Positions 15,624 through 27,575 of a DNA stretch of 64,000 bases are shown one piece after another; the stretch's first letter is position 1; each line of letters begins with the position of its first letter. The DNA is from Nocardioides marinus (GTDB lineage: Bacteria; Actinomycetota; Actinomycetes; Propionibacteriales; Nocardioidaceae). Position numbers and translations under genes: made by a program. The stretch covers positions 806,001 through 870,000 of the forward strand of contig NZ_JACBZI010000001.1 in assembly GCF_013408145.1 (NCBI RefSeq), given 5' to 3'. The notes beneath the pieces are model-generated. The model ran no database searches. It saw only the letters and a list, made by a program, of their open reading frames with translations, and was not told the DNA's origin.

Positions 15624-17123
15624 ATGGCACTCGGGCACCAGGATCACTCGGCACAGGACACCGCTCCTGTCCCGACCGGTGACCTGCTGTCCCTCGCCGT
15701 CGCGCAGAAGCAGGCCGCCGACGACGCCGACCGGCAGCTCTTCATCACCGTCGCCGCCTGGGCCGACCGCCACACCACCGGTCAGCTGCTCCCCGACCTC
15801 TACGGCACCTACGGTCTGCCCGACGACAACGCACTGACCGAGGCCGAGAACGCCTGGGTCGCCCGGTTCGGGATGTCGGGTGCCGACACCATGCTCGAGC
15901 TCGCCGGCCCCGGTGCCCCCGAGGTCAGCGAGTTCGCGGTCATCGAGCTCGCCGCCGCCCTCGGCCGCTCCACCGACTCGGGGCGGATGCTGCTGTCCGA
16001 TGCCGTTGAGGCCCGCTACCGGCTGCCGAAGTGCTGGCAGCGCCTGGTCGACGGCCAGGTGCAGGTGTGGCGGGTACGCCGGGTCGCCGACCTCACCCGC
16101 ACCCTCACCGCCGAGGCCGCCGCGTTCGTCGACGCCCACCTGGCCCACGTCGTCCACACCGCCTCCTTCGCCACCGTCAAGCGGCTCGTCGCCGAAGCAG
16201 CCGCACGGTTCGACCCCGAGATGGCTGAGATGGAAGAGGTCGACACCGCAGCGTCCCTGCACGTCCACCTCGACCTCACCACCGCCTGGTCGATCGGCAC
16301 CGCCAACGGTGTCCACCTGTCGGGTCTGCTCGACCGTGCCGATGCCGAAGAGCTCGAGGCAGCGATCCGCACCATCGCCGACCAGCTCGCCGCCGCCGGA
16401 TCCACCGACTCGTTGGACGTCCGCCGCGCCAAGGCCCTGGGCTACCTCAGCCGCGGAGACCTCACCCTCGACCTCGACACCTCACCGGCCGAGCCAGGTG
16501 GTCGTGCAGCGACGAGCGCCAGCGAGGAGCGGGCGTCGAGACCACCCCGCTCGAGCCGTCCCCGCCAGGTCGTCCTCCACCTCCACCTCTCAGACGCCGC
16601 CCTCCGCGGAAACGAAGGACCCGGCACCCCAGAGATCGACCCCGACACCGGCCGGCTCGGTCTCCACCTCGCCCGCCTCGAGAACCACCACCAGACCCTC
16701 ACCGCCGACACCGTCCGCGAGTGGCTCGCCGTCCCCGGCGCCAACATCGTGGTGAAGCCGGTCGTGGACCTGCACGACCAGATCGCCGTCGACGCCTACG
16801 AGATCCCCGACCGCATCAGCCAACGCGTCAAGCTCAAGCGCCCTACCTGCGTCTTCCCGCACTGCACCCGCACCTCAGCCAAGGTCGACCTCGACCACAT
16901 CGAGGAGTACGTCCCACCCGACGAAGGTGGACCACCCGGGCAAACATCAACAGCCAATCTCGCCCCCCTGTGCAGACGCCACCACCGAGCCAAGACCCAC
17001 CCATCCCCGAGCTCGACCAGCACCAGGTGGGACTACCAGCAGCTCACCCCCACCACCTGGCTCTGGACCAGCCCCCACGACATCCGCCTGCTCGTCCACC
17101 CCGACGGCACCACCGAGCTCTGA
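15624..17123 (+). CDS. DUF222 and HNH endonuclease domain protein (13E12 repeat family), copy A
   Basis: Putative nuclease of 499 residues of the actinobacterial 13E12/DUF222 family. DUF222 fills most of the N-terminal 400 residues. The C-terminal HNH domain is intact: a Cys-x4-Cys pair in CVFPHC, DLDHIEEY with the catalytic DH, and LCRRHHRAKTH. Biological role unknown; in M. tuberculosis several relatives are part of the DNA-damage regulon, in line with the SOS box here. Residues about 292-308 (GGRAATSASEERASRPP) are encoded by an in-frame copy of the palindromic repeat. The inverted partner at 41106-42626 is nearly identical. No transposase or target duplication is visible. Confidence 0.88.
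   Translation: MALGHQDHSAQDTAPVPTGDLLSLAVAQKQAADDADRQLFITVAAWADRHTTGQLLPDLYGTYGLPDDNALTEAENAWVARFGMSGADTMLELAGPGAPEVSEFAVIELAAALGRSTDSGRMLLSDAVEARYRLPKCWQRLVDGQVQVWRVRRVADLTRTLTAEAAAFVDAHLAHVVHTASFATVKRLVAEAAARFDPEMAEMEEVDTAASLHVHLDLTTAWSIGTANGVHLSGLLDRADAEELEAAIRTIADQLAAAGSTDSLDVRRAKALGYLSRGDLTLDLDTSPAEPGGRAATSASEERASRPPRSSRPRQVVLHLHLSDAALRGNEGPGTPEIDPDTGRLGLHLARLENHHQTLTADTVREWLAVPGANIVVKPVVDLHDQIAVDAYEIPDRISQRVKLKRPTCVFPHCTRTSAKVDLDHIEEYVPPDEGGPPGQTSTANLAPLCRRHHRAKTHPSPSSTSTRWDYQQLTPTTWLWTSPHDIRLLVHPDGTTEL
16497..16546. repeat. Palindromic repeat element inside coding sequence, copy 3
   Basis: A 50-base unit with perfect GGTGGTC/GACCACC ends, containing CGAGCGCCAGCGAG like the intergenic copy at 15261-15305. 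It is in phase with the DUF222-HNH frame and adds a Ser/Arg/Glu-rich linker. Confidence 0.75.
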
Positions 17124-17142
17124 GGTTCGGACGCGCTCTGCG

Positions 17143-17907
17143 TCAGCCGGGGAGCTGTCGGCCGAAGCGTGCCAGGCAGTGCCACACCTGCTTCACGTGC
17201 TGGGCGGGGTGCTGGCTTGCCCGCGCTGCCCGCCCCACGAGGTCCGGGGTGAGCCGGTCGCCCAGCGTCCTGGCCAACCTGACGATGTGTGCACCGCGGT
17301 AGTCCGGGTCGATGGCGTCAGGAGAGACCGAGAAGCCGGGATGGAACTCGACAGCGCAGCCGAGCCGGTGAGCCGCCGCCTCGACCTCGGTGTCCGCGAA
17401 ACAAGGGTCGAGGACCACGGCCTCGACGTCCCGATCGAACCTCACGCCCCCGTGCACATGGGCCTCGACGCAGTCGTCCAGCTCGTCCATGCCGGACTCC
17501 TCGGCCAGCCGGCACAGGTGTGGCAACTGGTCCGGCCCGCCGACGTCGACCGGCTCGAAGACCGAGTCGGGGAAGCAGAAGGTGCTGCGCGCAGTGACCT
17601 CGGGCCGCAGCCGGAGATGGGCGGAGCCGAAACGGACGGCTCCGCCGTACGGGTCGCCCGCCCGGTTCCAGGCGCCGTACACGGGCCGCTCGGAGGCGGG
17701 CGCGTCGTCGTAGCGACCCTCGAAGAGCCGGCTCTCCCAGCGCCAGCGGTCCCCACCGGGGTGCGCGGTCAGGCCGCCGTTGGAGATGCCGGTCTCGAAC
17801 TGGGAGCGATAGGCGCCGTCGCGCGCCATCGACTCGACGACCAGGCCGCTGCCGTGCGGCCAGTTCGGGTGGAACTGGACGGTCACTCGCTGCGTGCCCC
17901 CGGTCAC
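17143..17907 (-). CDS. DUF3626-like protein of unknown function
   Basis: A 254-residue soluble protein with no signal peptide or membrane helix. I recognise the DUF3626 pattern from VTVQFHPNWPHG near the start, then YRSQFETGISNGGLTAHPGGDRWRWES, ERPVYGAWNR and RFGSAHLRLRPEVTARSTF. The family function is unknown. His/Asp/Glu-rich motifs (CVEAHVHGGV, AVEFHPGFSV) hint at metal binding, but that is a guess. It lies tail to tail with DUF222-HNH copy A and head to head with the first glycosyltransferase. TAGCCT (complement of 17914-17919) lies six bases before the GTG start, giving a probable leaderless mRNA. Confidence 0.65.
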   Translation of the reverse strand: MTGGTQRVTVQFHPNWPHGSGLVVESMARDGAYRSQFETGISNGGLTAHPGGDRWRWESRLFEGRYDDAPASERPVYGAWNRAGDPYGGAVRFGSAHLRLRPEVTARSTFCFPDSVFEPVDVGGPDQLPHLCRLAEESGMDELDDCVEAHVHGGVRFDRDVEAVVLDPCFADTEVEAAAHRLGCAVEFHPGFSVSPDAIDPDYRGAHIVRLARTLGDRLTPDLVGRAARASQHPAQHVKQVWHCLARFGRQLPG

Positions 17908-17971
17908 GGTGACAGGCTAGCCAGCGCGCGCCGTGGTGCCGTGCGAGCGCGACTCTCCTAGGGTGGCGCCC
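17908..17971. promoter_or_regulatory. Divergent leaderless promoters, DUF3626 and glfT1-like
   Basis: Leftward -10 TAGCCT is the complement of 17914-17919, six bases from the DUF3626 GTG. Rightward -10 TAGGGT is 17959-17964, seven bases from GTG 17972. About 40 bases separate the boxes. Confidence 0.6.
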
Positions 17972-18904
17972 GTGCCGACCGACCAGCCCGTACGCCGTGT
18001 GGTGGCCGTCGTCGTGACCTACAACCGCCTGCGGCTGCTGGAGCCCCTGGTGGCGCGGCTGACCGAGGTCCGTGAGCGGACCCCGGCGCTGGTCGACGTG
18101 CTGGTGGTCGACAACGCCAGCACCGACGGGACGGGGGAGTGGCTCGCGGAGTGCACGGAGGTCACCAGCCGGACGCTCCCGGACAACCGCGGAGGCGCGG
18201 GCGGCTTCCACGCCGGGCTGCGCTGGGCCGTGGAGGAGACCGACGCCGACCTCGTGTGGCTGATGGACGACGACGGCCTGCCCGAGGTGGGATGCCTGGA
18301 GCGGCTGCTGCGCGAGGACGACCTCGACTTCTGGGGGCCCCTGGTCGTCGACGAGCAGGACACCGGCCGACTGGTCTTCCCGATCCGGCTGCCGGGCGGC
18401 ACCCGCGTGGTCCGTGCGCTGGCCGACGTCGAGCGCGCCGGGGGAGCGCGGCAGCGCATCGACGAGATCGTCATCCCGTTCAACGGGGTGCTGGTGACCC
18501 GCGCGCTGGTCGAGCAGATCGGCTACCCGCGCGAGGAGTTCTTCATCTGGGGCGACGACCACGAGTACCGCCTGCGCGCCGAGCGTGCCGGTGCCCGGAT
18601 CGCCACCGTCACCGACGCCCGCGTCCACCACCCGTCCGTGGGGGAGCTGGGCACGCCGATGATGGCCGGCCGCACGACGTACAACCACAGCCCCAGCGAC
18701 CTGAAGGCCTACTGCATGGCCCGCAACAACACCCTCAACCTGCGGGAGTACCGCGGTTGGGTCCACGTGCTGCTGTTCTGGGCCAAGACGGTGTGGTTCT
18801 ACCTGCTCACCCGCCGCGACCCGGCCCGCCTCGCGCTCAGCGCCCGAGCCGCGTACGCCGGCCTGCGCGGCGACTTCACCGGCCACCGGAGGTACCTGCG
18901 GTGA
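17972..18904 (+). CDS. Family 2 glycosyltransferase, GlfT1-like galactofuranosyltransferase
   Basis: Cytosolic-face GT2 enzyme of 310 residues that probably adds the first galactofuranose units to a lipid-linked acceptor. Motifs: VVAVVVTYNRLRLL, VVDNASTDGTGEW, LPDNRGGAGGFHAGL (the G-G-A-G-G-F signature shared by GlfT enzymes), and VWLMDDDGLP as the metal-binding Asp cluster. WGDDHEYRLR is the likely catalytic-base segment. First gene of a tightly packed operon continuing through a second GT2, glf and glfT2 to an exporter; its stop overlaps the next GTG (GTGA). The name is by analogy with Rv3782 and its cluster context, so acceptor identity is inferred. Confidence 0.75.
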   Translation: MPTDQPVRRVVAVVVTYNRLRLLEPLVARLTEVRERTPALVDVLVVDNASTDGTGEWLAECTEVTSRTLPDNRGGAGGFHAGLRWAVEETDADLVWLMDDDGLPEVGCLERLLREDDLDFWGPLVVDEQDTGRLVFPIRLPGGTRVVRALADVERAGGARQRIDEIVIPFNGVLVTRALVEQIGYPREEFFIWGDDHEYRLRAERAGARIATVTDARVHHPSVGELGTPMMAGRTTYNHSPSDLKAYCMARNNTLNLREYRGWVHVLLFWAKTVWFYLLTRRDPARLALSARAAYAGLRGDFTGHRRYLR

Positions 18905-19801
18905 GCACGGAGACCGTCGCCGTCGTCGTGGTGACCTTCAACCGCGCCGACCTGCTCACCGGGATGCTCGACGGCCTGGCCGCCCTCGAGCACCGCCCCG
19001 ACGCCGTGGTCGTGGTCGACAACCACAGCACCGACCACACGCCGCAGGTCCTCGCCGACGAGCAGGCCCGCGCCCGGCTGCCCCTGCAGGTGATCCGCAC
19101 CGAGGAGAACCTCGGCGGCGCCGGCGGCTTCCACCTGGGCCTGCGCACCGCCTACGAGCAGGGCTGGGACCGCGCCTGGCTGATGGACGACGACGTCGTC
19201 CCGGCCCCGGACTGCCTCACCGTGCTGATGGCCCAGGACGAGGACTGCCTCACCAGCGTCCGGGAGGACTCCCACGGCCGGCTCTGCGAGAAGGCCGCCA
19301 CCCGTTTCGACCTGACCCATCCCTGGGCGATCAAGCCCAAGACGGGCATGGTCGAGGACTTCGGCTCCCGAGCAGCCATGCCGGAGCGGGTCGAGGTCGA
19401 GAACGTCGCCTTCGAGGGCTTCATGGTGCGCCGGTCGGTGGTGGCCGAGATCGGGCTGCCCGACCCGACGTACTTCATCTTCTACGACGACGTGGACTTC
19501 GCGATCCGCGCCCGGCGCAGCGGCCGCCGCATCTGGGCGGTGCGTGACGCGGTCCTCGTGCGGCAGCTCGACTTCGACCAGCAGCACGACCTGGCCGGGT
19601 GGAAGGGCTACTACATGTACCGCAACCTCTTCGCGGTGCACCTGCGGTACGGCGAGAACCCGGCCGTCCGGCTCAAGCCGCTGCTCATCGTGCTGGCCGT
19701 GCTGCTGCTCGCTCCCGTGCGCGGCGGACGGGCGGAGGCGGGCAACGTGATCCGGGCCATGCGCGCAGCGTGGGGGATGCGCTCGCTGCCCCCGTCGTCC
19801 G

Positions 19802-19809
<8 letters not shown>
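18901..19809 (+). CDS. Family 2 glycosyltransferase of the galactan cluster
   Basis: GT2 enzyme of 302 residues, paralogous to the preceding gene: VAVVVVTFNRADLL, VVDNHSTDHTPQV, EENLGGAGGFHLGL and AWLMDDDVVPAPD align well with it. The acceptor half carries FIFYDDVDFAIRARR. A hydrophobic stretch near residues 258-275 (LLIVLAVLLLAPV) may bind the membrane. Two consecutive GlfT1-like genes suggest two distinct priming or branching transfers, or different sugars. The start overlaps the previous stop by four bases. The end contains TAGACT (19802-19807), a possible promoter for glf. Confidence 0.75.
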
Positions 19810-22986
<3,177 letters not shown>

Positions 22987-22994
<8 letters not shown>

Positions 22995-23877
22995 GGCGGG
23001 CAGGAGCGGGTACGTCGTGGACGCACCGCTCGCGCCGCCCACGGCCACCCAGGGCCTGCTCGAGGTCTTCCGGCGCCGCTACCTGCTCAAGCTGCTGGTG
23101 CGCCGAGAGATCAACGCGCGTTACTCCGGGTCGTTCCTGGGGCTGATCTGGTCCTACATCAACCCGCTGTCCCAGCTGTTCATCTACATCGTCGTCTTCG
23201 GCGAGCTCCTGGACCGCGGGCGCACGGAGCAGTTCCCGATCCACATCTTCTGCGGCCTGATCGTCGTCCACTTCTTCGTGGAGACCTTCAACGCCGGCAC
23301 CCGCTCGATCGTGCGCAACAAGGCGCTGATCCGGAAGATGGCGCTGCCGAAGGAGATGTTCCCGGTCGCGTCGATGATGGTCTCGCTGTTCCACGTCGCG
23401 CCGCAGCTGGTCATCCTCACCGTGACCGTGCTGATCGTCGGGTGGTCGCCCTCGGCCGTGGGGCTGGGCTCGTTCGTCCTGGCGCTGGGCATCGTGATGG
23501 TGCTGGGCACCGCCCTGGCACTGATGTTCAGCGTCGCCAACGTCTACTTCCGCGACTTCGCCAGCGTGGTCAACATCATGACCAACTTCGTGCGCTTCGG
23601 CGTGCCGATGATCTACCCGTACTCCATCGTCAGCGAGCGGTTCGGGCCCGCCGCCGAGTACTACCTGTGGAACCCGCTGTCCAACGCCGTGCTGCTGGTG
23701 CAGCGCGCCTTCTGGGTCGGCACGACCGAGGACCCCGCGGCCACCGCCGCCACCGAGCTGCCCGACCACCTGATCGGCCGCGGTCTGCTCATGCTGGGCA
23801 TCTCGGTCGTGCTCCTGGTGGTCGCCCAGTTCGTGTTCCGCCGGTTCGAGAACAAGATCCCGGAGCGACTCACGTGA
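22987..23877 (+). CDS. wzm: Polysaccharide ABC exporter, permease (Wzm-like)
   Basis: ABC-2 type membrane subunit, 296 residues and six predicted helices, that would carry undecaprenyl/decaprenyl-linked galactan across the membrane. Family marks: RREINARYSGSFLGLIWSYINPL near the first helix, ALIRKMALPKEMFP in the cytoplasmic coupling loop, and YFRDFASVVNIM later. It is followed with a four-base overlap by its ATPase. In M. tuberculosis the equivalent pair is Rv3783/Rv3781 next to glfT1. The ATG at 22987 lies inside the glfT2 end, showing translational coupling. Confidence 0.9.
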
Positions 23878-24674
23878 GCCCGATCGGCAGCACCGACGCC
23901 TACTCCCCGGACACCTCGATCGTCGTCGAGAACGTCACGAAGACCTTCAGCCTGCGCTACCACCGCACCTTCAAGCAGGTCACGGTCGCGAAGTTCCGCG
24001 GGCAGAGGACCAAGGACGAGTTCAACGCCGTCGACGACGTCTCGTTCACCGTCAAGCAGGGCGAGTCGATCGGGCTGATGGGTCTCAACGGCTCCGGCAA
24101 GTCGACGCTGCTCACGCTCATCAACGGCACGATGAAGCCGGACTCCGGTCAGGTGCTGACCCGGGGCCGGATCGCCGGGCTCATCGCGACCGGCGCCGGG
24201 TTCCACCCGCAGCTCTCGGGCCGCGACAACATCTACCTCAACGCGGCGGTCTTCGGGCTGACCGAGGAGGAGACCAAGGACCGCTTCGACGACATCGCCG
24301 GGTTCGCGGACATCGGTCGGCACCTCGACTCGCCGGTGGGCAACTACTCCTCGGGCATGAGCTCGCGGCTGGGCTTCGCGATCGCGATCAACGTCGACTG
24401 CGACATCTTCCTGGCCGACGAGCTGCTGGCGGTGGGGGACAAGCCCTTCAAGCGCAAGTGCATGTCGAAGATGGAGGAGGTGCGCGACTCCGGTCGCACG
24501 CTGTTCTACGTCAGCCACGCCGCGGGCTCGGTACGCCGCATGTGCGACCGGGTCCTGGTGCTGGAGAACGGCCGGCTCGGCTTCGACGGAGACGTCGACG
24601 AGGGCATCAAGTACCTCCACTACGACTCCGACGACGAGAACAACGACGACGACGAGCTCGGCGCCGACGTCTAG
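23874..24674 (+). CDS. wzt: Polysaccharide ABC exporter, ATPase (Wzt-like)
   Basis: ATP-binding partner of the permease, 266 residues. Walker A is GLNGSGKSTLL, the signature is NYSSGMSSRLGFA (the SSGM form usual in Wzt proteins), Walker B is CDIFLADELLAVGD, and YVSHAAG gives the H-loop. There is no C-terminal carbohydrate-binding domain of the type found in E. coli O9a Wzt, so substrate recognition must lie elsewhere, as in the mycobacterial protein. The C-terminus is a run of acidic residues (DSDDENNDDDELG). Last gene of the operon starting at 17972. Confidence 0.92.
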   Translation: MSPIGSTDAYSPDTSIVVENVTKTFSLRYHRTFKQVTVAKFRGQRTKDEFNAVDDVSFTVKQGESIGLMGLNGSGKSTLLTLINGTMKPDSGQVLTRGRIAGLIATGAGFHPQLSGRDNIYLNAAVFGLTEEETKDRFDDIAGFADIGRHLDSPVGNYSSGMSSRLGFAIAINVDCDIFLADELLAVGDKPFKRKCMSKMEEVRDSGRTLFYVSHAAGSVRRMCDRVLVLENGRLGFDGDVDEGIKYLHYDSDDENNDDDELGADV

Positions 24675-24809
24675 GAGAAAGTCGGACCCGCTCGGCGTGT
24701 CGAGTGGAAATTACACGTTTGTAGTTACTCACGAACTCTTCCGTGACGTATGTGACTCGTGTGAAAGTTGCGCGCAGTGTGAACTTCCCCGCGCACGCAA
24801 AGGTCCTCG
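24675..24809 (+). promoter_or_regulatory. AT-richer promoter region of the amidase gene with direct repeats
   Basis: 135 bases clearly richer in A/T than the surroundings. Repeated GTGAC (CGTGACGTATGTGAC, near 24742-24757) and repeated TGTGAA at about 24769 and 24789 suggest a regulator site; an MtrA-type site is one option. No clear -35/-10 pair is called. There is no strong ribosome site before ATG 24810. Confidence 0.4.
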
Positions 24810-27545
24810 ATGTCGCTCTTCCGGTCCCGGTTCGTCACCGCCTGCCAGCAGCTGCTGGCGCTCGGTGCCGTCCTCGCCGTCCTCACCCCCGCCGCCAGCC
24901 TGATCAGCCTCGACGTGGTGCGTCAGCCGCCTGCCGGGAGCACGGTCACGGGCACCGACGCGGGTGCGCTGTCGGCGTACGGCAGGGTGGCGCGGCGCAG
25001 CGCGACGCTGCCGGTCGGTGCCGTCGACCCCGTCGTGCGGGAGGTCTCCCTGACCGGCACCGCGGCGGCCCGGGCCGTCGCCGGCGGCGGTGAGCGGCTG
25101 GTCAGCCGCCCCGAGGTCGTCACCGGTGAGGGCATGGTGGGCGTCACCTGGGCACACGGCGCCGACGTCGACGAGGACGACCTGGCCATCGCGGCCCGCA
25201 CCCTCGTGGACGGCGAGTGGTCGGACTGGGCGGCGCTGGAGTACCACGAGGAGCACGGCCCCGACCCCGACTCGCGCGAGGGACGACTGGCCCGCCCCGG
25301 CACCGAGCCGTTGTACGTCGGTGAGGTCGACCGGGTCCAGGTGCGGGTGGTCGACTCCGCCGGCGCCGCGCCCGCCGACCTGCGGCTGGCCGTCATCGAC
25401 CCGGGCACCCCGACCCGTACCACCAGCCAGCGTGCCGCCCTGGACACGACGGACTCCACTCCCGCGGAGCCGGCGGCCCGCGGCGGCGTGACGCCCGAGC
25501 CGCAGATCTTCTCCCGCGCTCAGTGGGGGGCCGACGAGCGGATGCGCGACAAGAGCTCGCTGCGCTACTACGAGGTGCACGCCGGCTTCGTGCACCACAC
25601 GGTCAACGCCAACGACTACAGCCGCGACGAGGTGCCGGGAATCCTGCGCAGCATCTACGCGTACCACACCAAGTCCCGCGGCTGGTCCGACATCGGCTAC
25701 AACTTCCTCGTCGACCGCTTCGGCCGGATCTGGGAGGGCCGCTTCGGTGGGGTGGACCGCCCGGTCGTCGGTGCGCACACCCTCGGCTACAACGACTACG
25801 CCTTCGCGATGTCGGCCATCGGCAACTTCGAGCAGGTCAAGCCCAGCCAGGCCGTGGTCGAGGCCTACGGTGCGCTCTTCGCCTGGAAGCTCTCGCTGCA
25901 CGGCGTGGACGCGTCCTCGGGCCAGCAGCAGGTCGGCTCCAAGACCTTCCCGGCGATCAACGGCCACCGCGACGCCGGCTCGACCGCCTGCCCCGGCCGC
26001 TACCTCTACGACCGGCTCGGTGACATCCGCACCCTCGCCGCCGCTGCGCAGACCGGGTGGGAGGGACGCGACCTCGACTCCGACCTGCTCGGCACCCCGC
26101 ACCCCGACGTCGTGGCGCGCCGCACCAGCGACCACCGCGTCGTCGTCATCCCCACCGGCGGGCTGACCAAGGTCCGCAAGCCGGTCGTGGACTCCACCGG
26201 CTGGGCGGCGTACGACGCCACGCTGGTCTCGCCCGACCTGACCGGGGACGGCCGACCCGACCTCCTCGGGCGCACCGGTGACGGGTCCGTCGAGGTCCGG
26301 GTGGAGGGCCAGGTGCTCCGCACCGCCACCGCCACCCGTGGCCACGACCTGCTCGCGGCCCCTGGTGACGTGGACGGGGACGGCCTGGGCGACCTGGTCG
26401 GCCGCGACGCCGGCACCGGGCGTCCCACGCTGTTCCGCGGTCGCGGCAACGGTGGGTTCGCCGCCGCGGCGATGAGTGGTGACTGGCGTGGCTACGATCT
26501 GCTGGCCGGCGTCGGCGACCTCGACGGTGACGGTGTCGGCGACCTGGTCGCCCGCGACGCCGCCGGCTCGCTGTGGCTGCTGCCCCGCGGTGGTGCCGGC
26601 ACGCCGAGCCTGCTCGTGCAGGGCGGCCCGCGCTACGACGCGGTGACCGGGTCGGCGGACTGGAACGGTGATGGTCTCGTCGACCTCGTGGTGCGCCGTG
26701 AGGGCGGCCACGCCTACGTGCTCCCGGGCCGCGGTGACGGCACCGTCGGCGCGGCCCGGGGTCCGGTCAAGCGGCTCAAGGGCCGCGGCGACCTGTCCGG
26801 CGCCGGTGACCTGGCCGGCTCGGCGGCGCCCGACCTGGTCTCCCGCCGGGGCGACCAGATGCTGGTCTTCGCCGGGACCGGCACCTTCGACACCGGCGCG
26901 GTCGTCGAGACCAACGTGCGCGCCAAGGGCGCCGACCTGGTCCTCAACGCCGGCGACTGGGACGGCGACGGGCAGGGCGACCTGATCGTGCGCCAGCGCA
27001 AGAACGGCGCGGTCAAGGTGCGCACCGGCGACGGGCGGGGCAGCTTCGCCAGGGCGGTCAAGATCGGCCACGACATGGGCGACGTGCGGATGCTCGAGGT
27101 CGTCGGCGACATGACCGGCGACGGCTGGCCGGACCTGATGGGTCAGCCCGTCGGCGGGGCGATGCGGATCTACCCCGGCCGGGGTGTCGAGCCGCTCGGC
27201 CCCTCCTACCAGGCGCACTCGGCGGTCTCGGGGACCCGCCAGGTGGGCGTCGGACGCTGGGACGGCGACGGAGCGCCCGACACCCTGGTGCGGCGCGGCG
27301 ACGAGCTGCTCGTCTACACCGGCAACGGCCCGGGCGGGCTGACCGGTGGGCGCGCCCTGTCGCTGGACCTCTCCGACTACGACCTGCTGACCGGGGTCCC
27401 CGACGTCACGCTCGGCAACCGGCCGGACCTCGTGGTCCGCGAGCGCGGCACCGGCCGGCTGCTGCTCGTCGAGAGCCGCGCCAACGGGTTCAAGGCGCCG
27501 CGGGTGATCGCCGACGGAGCGGAGGCCTACGACCTCGTGGACTGA
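24810..27545 (+). CDS. Secreted N-acetylmuramoyl-L-alanine amidase (PGRP) with FG-GAP/VCBS-like repeats
   Basis: Peptidoglycan amidase of 911 residues. An N-terminal signal peptide or anchor (hydrophobic about residues 12-32) leads into a spacer with a beta domain. The PGRP/amidase_2 domain (about 230-410) follows, with zinc-ligand candidates His262 (GFVHHTVNAND), the His of AINGHRDAGSTACPG, and its Cys. From about 430 to the end there are repeated units of roughly 50-60 residues containing GDVDGDGLGDLV, GDLDGDGVGDLV, DWNGDGLVDLV and DWDGDGQGDLI, which are FG-GAP/VCBS calcium-binding propeller repeats. Rv3811, beside glf-glfT2 in M. tuberculosis, is also a PGRP protein, so wall-galactan linkage is plausible. 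Confidence 0.87.
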   Translation: MSLFRSRFVTACQQLLALGAVLAVLTPAASLISLDVVRQPPAGSTVTGTDAGALSAYGRVARRSATLPVGAVDPVVREVSLTGTAAARAVAGGGERLVSRPEVVTGEGMVGVTWAHGADVDEDDLAIAARTLVDGEWSDWAALEYHEEHGPDPDSREGRLARPGTEPLYVGEVDRVQVRVVDSAGAAPADLRLAVIDPGTPTRTTSQRAALDTTDSTPAEPAARGGVTPEPQIFSRAQWGADERMRDKSSLRYYEVHAGFVHHTVNANDYSRDEVPGILRSIYAYHTKSRGWSDIGYNFLVDRFGRIWEGRFGGVDRPVVGAHTLGYNDYAFAMSAIGNFEQVKPSQAVVEAYGALFAWKLSLHGVDASSGQQQVGSKTFPAINGHRDAGSTACPGRYLYDRLGDIRTLAAAAQTGWEGRDLDSDLLGTPHPDVVARRTSDHRVVVIPTGGLTKVRKPVVDSTGWAAYDATLVSPDLTGDGRPDLLGRTGDGSVEVRVEGQVLRTATATRGHDLLAAPGDVDGDGLGDLVGRDAGTGRPTLFRGRGNGGFAAAAMSGDWRGYDLLAGVGDLDGDGVGDLVARDAAGSLWLLPRGGAGTPSLLVQGGPRYDAVTGSADWNGDGLVDLVVRREGGHAYVLPGRGDGTVGAARGPVKRLKGRGDLSGAGDLAGSAAPDLVSRRGDQMLVFAGTGTFDTGAVVETNVRAKGADLVLNAGDWDGDGQGDLIVRQRKNGAVKVRTGDGRGSFARAVKIGHDMGDVRMLEVVGDMTGDGWPDLMGQPVGGAMRIYPGRGVEPLGPSYQAHSAVSGTRQVGVGRWDGDGAPDTLVRRGDELLVYTGNGPGGLTGGRALSLDLSDYDLLTGVPDVTLGNRPDLVVRERGTGRLLLVESRANGFKAPRVIADGAEAYDLVD

Positions 27546-27575
27546 TCGATGACCTGGTGGTCTGGGTGGGGAAGC

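Noticed and set aside
15263..15682. Alternative open frame upstream of DUF222-HNH copy A, partly open in copy B
   Set aside because: Most differences between the copies change the amino acid and there is no ribosome site or domain, so coding is unlikely.
15624..17123. DUF222-HNH copies as insertion sequences or group II/HNH homing elements
   Set aside because: No transposase, no terminal inverted repeats bounding the whole gene and no target duplication; similarity simply stops at the stop codon.
24675..24809. Actinobacterial c-di-AMP (ydaO-type) riboswitch before the amidase gene
   Set aside because: The region is short and I cannot find the conserved core segments; direct repeats explain it better as a protein site.
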